Assembly: GCA_000444245.1 (NCBI GenBank)
Contig: ATSW01007537.1
Location: 1 to 23,426, forward strand
Source of the DNA: Botryllus schlosseri
Taxonomy: Eukaryota; Chordata; Ascidiacea; Stolidobranchia; Styelidae
Reading direction: 5' to 3'
DNA length: 23,426 nucleotides
The translations under genes and the position numbers were made by a program. Under the pieces are notes generated by a model. The model was given only the letters and a program-made list of their open reading frames with translations. It had not been told where the DNA came from and did not search any database. Below, in pieces: positions 9,584 through 18,784 of this stretch. Positions within the stretch are counted from its first letter, which is position 1, and each line of letters starts with the position of its first letter.

Positions 9584-12500
9584 CTGAAAGAAGCACGATG
9601 TCAAATGTCATTCCGTCAAGATGCTTAGGAACTGAACAGAAGTAAACTCCCACGTTAAAAACTCCCATTAATTCAACACAGGCTCGCAATTCCTGTCGTT
9701 AAGTCAGGGCGCAATAAACAGAAATTCGTTCCATTTAACACTAGATCAGAAGTTATAATAAAACAACAACGATCCATACAATAACAATCGACAATGTACT
9801 CAGACAAGGTGCTGCCATCTTCGTAGTGACTTTTAATTGGGCACACATGGGGAAGCGAGTTGTGCAGTTGGTTAAGCGCCAGCGTCACGACTCCAATGGC
9901 AATGGTTAGATTCCTGGTCCGGACCAACTACTATGTGTCGGAGGTTAAATGGGCTTCTCATTGCCTCACTGCTAAGATATGACTTAAAAAGCCCAACTAC
10001 AATGAGCCGAGTTATAATTCGGCAGCAACAGAACCGATGAACTGATTAAGAATGCCTGACAGAGACTGAGATAGTGCAAGAAAATGACAAAGACCAGAAG
10101 AAAGGCATTGAATCGTTTAATTATCATGTCGTGGAGCACAAAGCCTTAAACTTGCTAAAAACGCCACTGTTGTTGTAATAATAATATTAATATTAATAAT
10201 TCGCTACAATTGCGTGCATCTTGCGGCACTGATTGACCAATGTAAAAAAGAAACCTGGTAAGGACGTTTCCGTGACCGTTTCTCAGTTAGTTACGTTGGT
10301 GGCGACATCACAAAGTATTATTTGAACCAGATATGCGTGTGTCAGACAGTAAACAGGATTTCTTTACGATATTTTATTGACAATTCTGTACAATACAACT
10401 TACCTCGAGGTAGGCCCTATCATTATCGTGCATTTTATGACATCTGTCCCAATTACTGCAGTATAGCGCAGCTGTAATTAATTTATTACTCGGCAGTACC
10501 AAATGTTGAATGTGATGTGTGTCTTTGCGCACGACCATGCGGCGAACAATTGATTATGCGCTTAACCGCCGCTTATCCGCTTAACTCTGAGACAGTGAGC
10601 GGAAGCAAACTGTTCGAAGTAGGCGGGGTCGACTGTATTGAAATTGCGAAATAATACAGTGGGAATGTTTTTCATGCAGATGCCTTAATGCGTGTTATGG
10701 GGATTAGGTACGAATGGTAGCTGTCGTAAAAACATTTATAAAGAGTCAATTAATCATTTATTTGTGTTGTTCACTACTATCTACTGGGTGCATAATTGTG
10801 AGGTTATTCTTATTACTGTTCCTGGAGCAGAGAGTGTATATCATTAGCTAGGCGTTTGAATCAACACTACCACAATTAGGAATCACTTGACATTCTCGCA
10901 AAAAAATAGTAAGATTACTCACCGCCACCCATTGGTTTAGATGAGGTTTGATCGTTTACATCTGTTGTTGTAAGAGGCTCGGTGATGGGCGTCGTTTGGG
11001 CAATTTGGTTCTCCTTTTTCATTTCGATTTGTGTGTCTATCGAAGCGATCCGACCTTCATTTGTCATGAGAATGTCTTGGAACCGTCTTATGCTCTCTTC
11101 ATCTAAAACGCGAAGCCAAACAATTAATTAATTTAATTTGAACATTCTCCTTAATATCCCGATTTCGTTTACAAGTCTACGCTCAAACTACATATAGCAT
11201 TTGCGCCCCGAACAATTTGATCATGAACGATACTGGAAATTTAGGTCTGGCTGAATACATACTATAATTCAACTGCATATATAATATATATGGCTTTCGA
11301 TCTAAATATGAAACATGTCAAATCACGGGAAACAATTGTTGATTCAACATTACTGATGTCGAGGGTATACCCGAACAACGTATTATTATGAGATGCAAGC
11401 TTCAGAACTTGATAAAAAGAACATAAATTGTGTGTGTCGGAAGGCATGAGTACAGGTAGTTTGGTAGAGTCTTTTCGGGGGTCACACCAGAATACTCCGC
11501 ATGTTGCATGCGACCTGTGGGTCACGGGTTTGAGAAAACTGAGCTACATTAAACCGAAGCAACCACACTATAATTGGAATTGTAGATTGTAATCAATATC
11601 ATATATGCATGTAATCCTTACCAAATATATAATGGTATAGATTTCGCCTGCACCAAGCAATCAATGACAAATATGTAAATTATGTGTAAATGCGTAAGGT
11701 CTAAATGAACTATTATGTATATGACATATACAAACTCCTGATCGTGTGTGTTTGACTGTTTGTTCACAGCTCCTGCCGCTACTGTTGGGTTGAAGCTTGT
11801 AATTCGCAGGAAGTCTGTATTGGCGTAGCCCTTGCAAGGTAGGTTATTTCCGATTCCATCCACATACGCAATAGCAGGGTCAGAAATATTGACTCACCAT
11901 CGATATCCTGTTGAGGTAAACGTCACAAACATTCAGTTTTTTCACGGCAGAAATGTGCATGACGGATGGATAAGAGTTATCATAAATATCGTTATCCTAC
12001 TGCGAAAAATAATTAGGACACAACTATATATAACAGTGGTCGGGAACCTTTTTTGTTCGAAGAGCCATATTGGCCCTATTTTTCTCCATCTCAACTCCCA
12101 AAGAGCCATAGATGTCAATCAACTGTTACGTCACAATTGAAAATTCGTGACGTCATGGTAGCGCTAATTCAAACTCACTACATGGGATTCTTCGTGTGCG
12201 CCATATTTTCTATGCAAAAACTGGTATTTATTGTTCGAAAATGAAGCTCGAAACGAGAGTTAAAGCACAGACGGGCCAAGCCTCAACATTAATCACGCAA
12301 TTCATCGTAAGTAGCTTAAAATTTATTATAATCTATATTAATCGAATGAGACTGTCACACCTATCCCGAAAATCTAAATACTTATCGACTTCTCAATTTT
12401 CAAAGTATTCGGCGGTAATATAACGTTGCGCTACACGCATAAATTTTATCGTCGGTACTACACCGAGCTATACTTACCAATCAAGAACATGAATAGCGAT

Positions 12501-15074
12501 GGCGTTGTTTGTAATTGTGAATTTCACATCCACAGCAGTTTATTTCGCGCCGTAGATCAGGAAGACAATGTGTATTTGAACACTGCGTTTTGAAATGGGC
12601 GTCACCATGTCTGCTATGCTCTTTTATTAATCAACGTTCCCACAATTCAAGATTTCGAGTCGGGTACATAGAATTCGCGAGTGATATTGGCCGCCGGCGT
12701 AAAAGTAAATTCAATTTGATGATTTTGAAAGAGGGGGTCCGAGCCCTTAAACCCGAAGACGGCGTTCTCATTACCTCTCAAAGACATGTTTATGCTGCCA
12801 CAAGAATAATTATTCTGGCCTTCATGAAATTTTATCAACAAGTCGCTGCAATATTGATCAATTCAGTAAAATAATAAATATTTGGCAAAGAGCTATGTCT
12901 TATACCCAAAAGAGCCATATATGGCTCGGGAGCCATAGGTTCCCGACCACTGATATATAACATATGTCTACATTGCGTTACTCTTCGTACAACTCACTAT
13001 GGTATATACTTTGCATGCTGCCCATACACCAGTCTGACCTGTAAAATATGCTAAAATCAGAACTGTAACGAGTGAAGCAGGGAAGTGAGCTTGCTAGGAC
13101 TGAGTCAAGCGAGTAGAAATTAAGCGAAAATAGGGTGTATTCACACGCAAAAGCTGTGGCACACAAAAACGGAATCCTCCTCTGACTATATTATGCGGTA
13201 TAAATCAAGCACAACGTTTTAATTCAAATGATGCTTTTCAAACTAATATAAGCAAAAAATGGATTACGACGGAACGTAGATGCAGAACTATAAACCAAGA
13301 ATTTATCACAGCCGTCTCTTCCACGCAGTAACCAATATAACGAAACTATAGCGATTAAATATATACAAAGAAAGAAAAACGCTGATTGATATTGATGGTT
13401 GACTCAAGTTCACCCTATATTGAAACGTGCAAATGCGGAAATGCTGTTTTGTCGCTAACCAGTCCGGTGAAATATACGATTGACACCCAGCGAAGTTGAC
13501 TCCAGAATTCTGAAATAGGGTAAGTTTGGGTGTACCGACTTGTGTTTTCGCTAATTTTATGCATCAGTTACGGTGAACCGCAGCTACTTTTGTACTGCGC
13601 CTAACTCCTCACCCAATGGACAGATATATATTATTTACTTTGTACTAAAAAGTATTTCTTTCTGCATCTGCATCTAGTGGTACCACCACTTACTAAAGTT
13701 TAGCTTTTAATCAAATTTCTAGATTCCATAAATGCGCACATCTAATCGGAATTTAGTCTATCGCAAAACTTGGTGCGATAAGCGACGTTATAATTATAGG
13801 CTTACAAAACTTGTCCGATTAATGTGGATCCTCACGGTAAACTCCACAACTTCTAATTCGTTTCGATGTGCTGTCAAGCTAGATAACTCGCCGACTTGAT
13901 ATTTACATACATTTGAATCATATATATATATATGTCAGTGGTTCCCAACCTGGGGCTCGCCCTCCTTCGGGGGGGGGGGCGTGAAAGCATCTGAAGGGGG
14001 CGTGAAGAAACGGTCAACTGAAAAAACACAATCTGTTGAGGTTGCTAGCATCCCGGTTGGATTTTGTGATATGACGATAAGGGGGCGCGAAATTTTTCAC
14101 TATTATAAAGGGGGGAGTGTCTAAAAAAGGTTGGGAGCCACTGATTTATGTTTAAATAGTATATTCATATTGAAATATACCCCTTTATTTCCTGCTGACA
14201 CCTATCAGGGGTAATCGTCGAAAAACACCGGAAATATTCGGGTTCATATCAATATGAATATAGCCTACTATTCAATTGCATATTGAAGTTCTGTATCTTC
14301 AAGAACCTCTTCATATTTATATTTATCAACCGAAGNTTTCGTACGGACACTCCTCAATGTCACGTCAGTTATACCACGAACATGCGAAAAGTTTGTTTTA
14401 ACAAGAATCGGTATTGCTAATGATGACGCTATACAGAGCAAATTTTACACAATTGCAATAGACACATACGAAAGGAAGAATGCTATGTTTGTATTACGAG
14501 TTTACGACAACCGCAAATAAAGGGGTCTCATACTTGACATTAGCCCATATAGAGAATGTATGACTCGAATGCACGTGTCATCAACGAACGCCTATTATAT
14601 TGCTATGGGGTTGTTGTCAATGACTGCAACCAACCCATAGAATTACACAAATAGGCCTACGTAATACCGAACAATAGTGCAGATATAATAGCCTATGAAT
14701 TACTGCATTGGTGAGAACAGTCATAAGTTCTGAAGCAGATATTGTGGGCGTTGTGAGGCAATTCTAATAACTTTACCTCACTATTTTATAAATGTTCCTT
14801 GACCACAAATTGAGGACCATTTAGCCTCCAATAGAGCACATGGTTATGAAATCGTACCTGTCTATTAGCGTCACGGAAATGTGGAGGAACTGCCGCGCTG
14901 CCGTGCAAAATACACGTGATAAAATATTTTACAATGCAATTGGTATGTATCTAAAACATTATCACTATCGTGGCTCGTAAAAAATTAGCTATATATAACT
15001 TGAAATATCTATTTATACTCACCGCCAATAACGAGAAACAACGTGGCGATTTCATACATTGTCACCTGGCTCAT
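8919..15074 (-). CDS. Gene B: secreted coiled-coil/pentraxin-domain protein (three exons)
   Basis: Exons 15074-15023, 11102-10923 and 9583-8919 join in frame to a 298-residue protein. Both introns are phase 1 with GT...AG ends (GTGAGT donors). Order: signal-peptide-like residues 1-17; a helical segment at about 18-53 with hydrophobic spacing I22, F25, L29, I36, I39, I43; a Thr-rich linker at 54-77; and a pentraxin domain at 79-289 ending in an acidic tail. Helix followed by pentraxin recalls long or neuronal pentraxins, which oligomerise and bind ligands outside the cell. I infer a secreted, possibly immune, pattern-recognition role; the sequence does not show the ligand. Since every boundary is phase 1, an additional small exon could be missed without breaking the frame. 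Gene A lies upstream on the same strand. Confidence 0.8.
9584..10922 (-). other. Gene B intron 2
   Basis: 1339-nt phase-1 intron with donor GTGAGTAATC and acceptor CTTCTTTCAG. It holds an AT-rich (ATT)n-like run near 10174-10200. A minus-strand open frame of 84 codons (9673-9927) sits in a different frame from the pentraxin and is cut off by it; I take it as chance. Confidence 0.75.
10923..11102 (-). CDS. Gene B exon 2: helix and Thr-rich linker
   Basis: 180 nt, phase 1 at both ends, between acceptor CGCGTTTTAG and donor GTGAGTAATC. With the split Asp codon it gives residues 18-77. The first half is charged and helical (EESIRRFQDILM, then IEMKKENQIAQ) with heptad-like hydrophobic positions; the second half has TTP, TEPLTTTD and TSSKP, typical of an O-glycosylated spacer. 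The other two frames are closed early, and the exon joins both neighbours without a stop. No homologue is named; it may serve oligomerisation. Confidence 0.8.
12034..12952. mobile_element. hAT non-autonomous element in gene B intron 1
   Basis: Termini CAGTGGTCGGGAACC and, reverse complemented, CAGTGGTCGGGAACC are identical over 15 positions. The exact 8-bp target duplication ATATATAA flanks it (12026-12033, 12953-12960). AAGAGCCATAT motifs lie inside both ends. 919 bp, with no transposase; the open frames inside (12053-12423, 12590-12874) resemble nothing known. The well-kept ends suggest a fairly recent insertion. Confidence 0.93.
13936..14143. mobile_element. 208-bp hAT MITE in gene B intron 1
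   Basis: Ends CAGTGGTTCCCAACCT and, reverse complemented, CAGTGGCTCCCAACCT differ at one position. Flanking 8-mers ATATATGT and ATTTATGT agree at 7 of 8. G-rich GGGGGCGTGAA and GGGGGCGCGAA motifs are subterminal. It sits next to a (TA)n run and immediately beside the Penelope-like remnant. Confidence 0.88.
14150..14325. mobile_element. Penelope-like element ends, head-to-head pair
   Basis: The left part (about 14153-14225) matches the minus-oriented end near 22800-22870 (TAGTATATTCATATTGAAAT, CTGCTGACAC, TCAGGGGTAATC). The right part (about 14250-14325) matches the same element in the opposite direction: ATATTCGGGTTCAT, ATCAATATGAATATA, ACTATTCAATTG, CATATTGAAGTTCTGTA, GAACCTCTTCA. No coding sequence remains. 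The family assignment rests on the copy at 22756-23426, which carries a GIY-YIG coding piece. Confidence 0.6.
15023..15074 (-). CDS. Gene B exon 1: start codon and signal-peptide-like segment
   Basis: ATG at 15074-15072 begins MSQVTMYEIATLFLVIG, followed by the donor GTGAGTATAA in phase 1. Residues 9-16 form a short hydrophobic core suited to a secretory signal, as expected ahead of a disulfide-rich pentraxin; there is no positive n-region and no clear small-x-small cleavage site, so the call is tentative. The start is chosen because it is the first ATG before the donor and the only one that gives a signal-like stretch. Confidence 0.68.
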
Positions 15075-15108
15075 CGTTGAAGCTTTCTCTTACTACACAA
15101 CTACAACG

Positions 15109-15114
15109 TATATA
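15109..15114 (-). promoter_or_regulatory. Possible TATA box of gene B
   Basis: TATATA within CCATTATATACG on the minus strand, 35 nt before the ATG. Used at the normal distance, it would place the transcription start only 5-10 nt ahead of the ATG, an unusually short leader. Confidence 0.3.
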
Positions 15115-15493
15115 ATGGAAGCAAATTCTCTACCGATACATTAATCGGTGCAATGTAGCATGAGGCGGTTGAAACACTTCCCGTCGTGATTAAGCCTTCA
15201 ATGGAATGCCATACAGTATGATCTCTACTATGACGTGCGTGTCGTGCGCACGGGATTCAATACCTAGTATAGTCGCTTGATCAAGGTATTCATCATCAAT
15301 GATATAACTCAATGTCTCCGTCTAGTCATCATAGATGAATAAACGTCGTATAAGCGAATCGCGTGGGTCATTTGCAGATAGCATTCGCTGTTCGTCTCGT
15401 CGCCACGAAACTAATGATTATACAATTAGATGTATTAGTGCGGAGCGGATCGACAAATTCTCTAGTCCAACTTCGATCCTGGTTTTCAATTCT

Positions 15494-15856
15494 CTGGTCC
15501 GGCTCCGGCCGTATCAGGAAAGTTACTGATCCGGCTCCGATCCGGCTACGGCTAAAATTGGAAAAGTCCGGGCGGATATCCTATCCGACTCCGGTCCATG
15601 GTCCGCCCTAGACGGTACTGTGTCTCCGTGAATATAGAAATATACCCCGTTTATGTTCGCATTGGCTTGGCGGTAACTTACGTGTAGCTGATTGACAGTT
15701 ATTTAGTTACAAAAGTCATGTTTATCAATAAAGGTTCTAGCCGTATCAAAAGGTACTGATCCGGCTCCGGACGTATCAGAAAAAGTACCGACCCGGCTCC
15801 GCACAAAATTGGAAAAATCCGGCAGGATATCCAATCCGGCTCCGGACCACGCTCCT
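15494..15856. repeat. CCGGCTCCG-rich repeat, two diverged copies
   Basis: Copies at about 15494-15610 and 15730-15856 share CCGTATCA, GTACTGATCCGGCTCCG, AAAATTGGAAAA.TCCGG, GGATATCC.ATCCG and CTCCGG.CCA. Spacing is about 240 bp. Short open frames through it encode Pro/Glu/Arg-rich peptides forced by the motif and are not genes. It may be the remains of a transposon with GC-rich terminal repeats, but I saw no target duplication. Confidence 0.6.
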
Positions 15857-17881
15857 TACTAAAATGTTTACGATAAGTCACAAATACCGACTGTTTAACG
15901 AACTAAATCTAAATTGACAATGTTAGCTCACAGCTGACTAAGCCAAACACATGTGGTCAATTGCATCAGCGCTGATCCAAATACGAAAGAGAGGAGGTAG
16001 GCTAATGCAATTTATCACCTGGTCATGTCAGTTGAAATATGAAAAACGAAGTTTTTGCCTTACAACAGACAAATCTCCACCAAGAATTATTGCATATAAT
16101 TCAGTAAAGGTCATATTAATGTTGCAGTGATCCTCTCAATTTGCCGTGAGCGAGGCGTAGTGATCTTTCCACGAGGAAATGTTTTGGTAGCGGTAGCACC
16201 TTTCAACTAGTTCTTACATCCTCCCATTTTAAAAGTTGCGAACTATATCACCATATCGGCTTTCATCCAGCGCCTTTAAGTCGCACGTCAACCTTTCTCT
16301 GTTCGAAATAATAATCAGTCCAGATTCCCACTATAGCCCCCTACATGAAATGCAAGCGTTAATCTACTGATCATCCCCGAAATGTTATCCCATGTTGCAG
16401 AATTTGTTATATCTTGTGGTACTTACTTGTAAATCGGTTATTGACCATATTTTGGTAAATCGCTCATTCTAGTCCGTGACGCACCTGGCCTTACAGGCGA
16501 AAAGCGTCACTCATCTTTTCATCAATAATAATAATAATAATAAATGCAAGCGTTCAGCTTACGCTAATGTCCGGAAGGTGTCGTGCATCATATGGTGAAA
16601 TATATCGCCGAGCCCCCAAAACTTACTCACCGAATCCATAGGGCTCGAACGAAAATCATTATGATAACGAAACACTGAGATATAAATGGCAGTATTTAGT
16701 TGGTTAAGTCGGGTGTTAATCTATCCTGTATATTAGAAGATCGTGGCGGCATTCTTCAATATGATATATCCCATGAATGACCCATGATCCTTACTTTGCG
16801 AACATGTCAAAAGGTATATAATGCTTGACGGTCTGAATAGCAAGATACCAGTTGCCCAGTTTACGACACTTGTTTCATTATAACATAATCTCAATTCTCA
16901 ACCATAGCAATCAACCGTAGTCCGTATAAATTCCATCATATAATTTTGATTTGCCGATATCGGATTAGTGTGGAATAGTTTTAATCCATGTCAAATCGAG
17001 ATGATAAAAGGATAACATCTCCCGAATGTGCAAGGATTGGTAACCAAAAAATGACACAAATATTTCACTCGTTGTTGACGCTTTCGATGACAACACCCAG
17101 CCGCCGTAGCATTTATTTCTACAAGAGCGATAACATGCGTCCAATGGCCCAAATGTCGAATATATTTATTACATGATTCCCGTCTTTAGTCAAACAAAAA
17201 ATACATAAAGCGACCATAGCTGTTATCACGCCTATCCACTGCCACTTTTGCATGGCGCAGTTCGTGCAAAATTGTCCGAATATGATATCGAGTAGGGTGT
17301 TTGCATGCACATTGTAAAGATTCCTCGCCGGTTGAAAACAATTCTGCAGTTAGTTCGCTAGATGGCACTATTGTGATATGTCAATGGGTAGATGTGAGCA
17401 GTCACGCGTTACCACGAGGTATAGACCTGATTCTCCCAGGAAAACCTTAAAATCATATTTATATATGGCCATTTGCTGGCAATTTTTCGGACAATCCGGC
17501 CCGCAAGGCACACGCTATAGCTGCATAAACAAATTATATCATAAGGATTTGCCGATGGTGATGGCTATAGTGCTGACTCGAGTCATTACAACGCGGCGAT
17601 GAGGTGAATAAAATTCCTATTATTGAATGGATTTAGTCGTACATATTCAAGTGCGCAGGCATCACAAGAATATACTGTCAATTTCCCCCTTCACCCTAAC
17701 CTCCTACTTGAGAATCGCTCAAGTCGTTGAGCTGTAAGCTAATTAGAACTCATGTTGCGGGTCGCATACCATTCCAAATTTACACGTCGCTGGCTGCACA
17801 ATTATCCCTGGCATCTGACTTTTTCCCACCACCACTATTCCTTCAGACGGTTGAGGTGTAATTAAGGTCAATTTCCATACA
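15857..17881. other. Intergenic region between genes A and B
   Basis: No convincing exon. It contains the retroposon insertion at 16361-16541. The minus-strand frame at 17119-17310 includes a hydrophobic stretch (VITAMVALCIFCL) but has no good splice context. A strong donor-like GTGAGTAAG on the minus strand at about 16624-16632 could belong to an unseen upstream leader exon; no supporting sequence was found. Confidence 0.5.
16361..16541 (+). mobile_element. Short retroposon with (AAT)n tail and 13-bp target duplication
   Basis: AAATGCAAGCGTT occurs exactly at 16348-16360 and at 16542-16554. The 181 bp between ends in a run of ATA/AAT triplets (16524-16541). Just before the tail, GACGC...GCGTC encloses CCTG...CAGG, a 3' hairpin of the sort found at LINE and LINE-dependent SINE ends. 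No polymerase III boxes were seen, so it could be a 5'-truncated LINE tail rather than a SINE. Confidence 0.75.
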
Positions 17882-17887
17882 TTTATT
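17882..17887 (-). promoter_or_regulatory. Possible polyadenylation signal of gene A
   Basis: AATAAA on the minus strand, about 245 nt after the gene A stop codon. Confidence 0.4.
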
Positions 17888-18132
17888 TGAGCAGTATATC
17901 ATGTACAAGATATCAAGATATCAGATTATCGTTCGAAGTACGAGTTTCCTTTTACAGCTACCACATCAGTCAGTAGCAGTCAAACGAAATGGAATAAAAT
18001 GAAGAATTGCAATATAAGCATGTCGTGGATTGTTTATAATCTTCTACGATATTCGGAAAATTTGTAAAAAATTTAAAATGTCATTGGAACGTCCAAAATC
18101 TATGTAGATTATATGGCGATGAAATGACTATT

Positions 18133-18251
18133 TTACTGCGCAGCCACAGAACAACAATATACATGTCCCAGCCAGCTTTTCACGCTTCCGTCCGACCGCT
18201 CACCCCAACATGGAAGGCCGTACTTAGGTCCGTAGACGAGGCATGTTTGTC
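18133..18251 (-). CDS. Gene A terminal exon: end of Cys-rich domain
   Basis: After acceptor ATTGTGTGCAG the phase-1 exon encodes QTCLVYGPKYGLPCWGER and continues through VKSWLGHVYCCSVAAQ to TAA. PCWG and YCC close the domain begun in the previous exon; the split codon makes Gly. A longer reading of the same frame upstream (to 18377) runs through the intron and has no domain character, which supports the acceptor chosen. Confidence 0.82.
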
Positions 18252-18748
18252 CTGCACACAATAATAAAATAGTAAGGATCTACTCGATGAAAAATCAGGG
18301 AATAATTCTACAATATCTATTCTATTTTCCTTCGTTGTTTCAGCGCTGATGCATTTTAGGTAGAATGTCAGTTGCACGAAAACCAGCGAAGTTCTTTTTG
18401 TCAGAGTATTTTCTCGTTAGATCAACATGCATCAAAATCAATACTCTAGGTCAGGGATTACCAACCTGATCATGGCCTCTAGGTCACCATGAGCCATTTT
18501 CAAGGGACAAATGAAATGTGGTGTAGAAAAAGGGTTGGGAACCCTGCTCTATGTGTTATGTAGTTGGTCCATTTCATTTGTTTGCAGTCATTTTGTTCTA
18601 TTTATGCTCTTCATTTTGTAATTATGGGCATCAAGCCGCAATAGCCGTAATAACGGTTCTACTGATGCCCAGAGTTTAAGACCTAGACCTCGCATTTATC
18701 TATTTTTATTTACTGTTTCTATGGCATTGCGAAACAAACCTTTCTTCT

Positions 18749-18784
<36 letters not shown>

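Larger units (their letters stand above)
11103..15022 (-). other. Gene B intron 1, rich in transposable elements
   Basis: 3920-nt phase-1 intron with donor GTGAGTATAA. It contains the hAT elements 12034-12952 and 13936-14143 and paired Penelope-like ends near 14150-14325. Minus-strand open frames at 11262-11525 and 11618-11863 lack usable splice sites in frame. The ambiguous base at 14336 is here. Confidence 0.65.

Noticed and set aside
9673-9927. Cys-containing minus-strand frame just before the pentraxin exon, possible extra exon
   Set aside because: Different frame, no donor to join the pentraxin acceptor, and exon 2 joins the pentraxin exon in phase without it.
10395-10461. Possible minus-strand exon before a GTAAGTTG donor
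   Set aside because: 52 nt, not a multiple of three, and breaks the frame between gene B exons 2 and 3.
11262-11525. 87-codon minus-strand frame in gene B intron 1
   Set aside because: Sequence resembles repeat-type GGGTCGCATG motifs and has no splice support.
11618-11940. Minus-strand frame with a domain-like stretch (ANTDFLRITSFNPTVAAGAV)
   Set aside because: A stop precedes it, no acceptor/donor pair keeps the phase-1 frame, and I recognise no family. It could be a decayed exon, but I cannot support it.
16624-16680. Possible minus-strand exon ending MIFVRALWIR before a GTGAGTAAG donor
   Set aside because: Ends in phase 2, unlike all other introns here, and no matching downstream acceptor was found; kept only as a possible leader exon.
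17119-17310. Minus-strand frame with a hydrophobic segment, possible signal-anchor exon
   Set aside because: No consensus donor follows in frame and there is no downstream partner exon.
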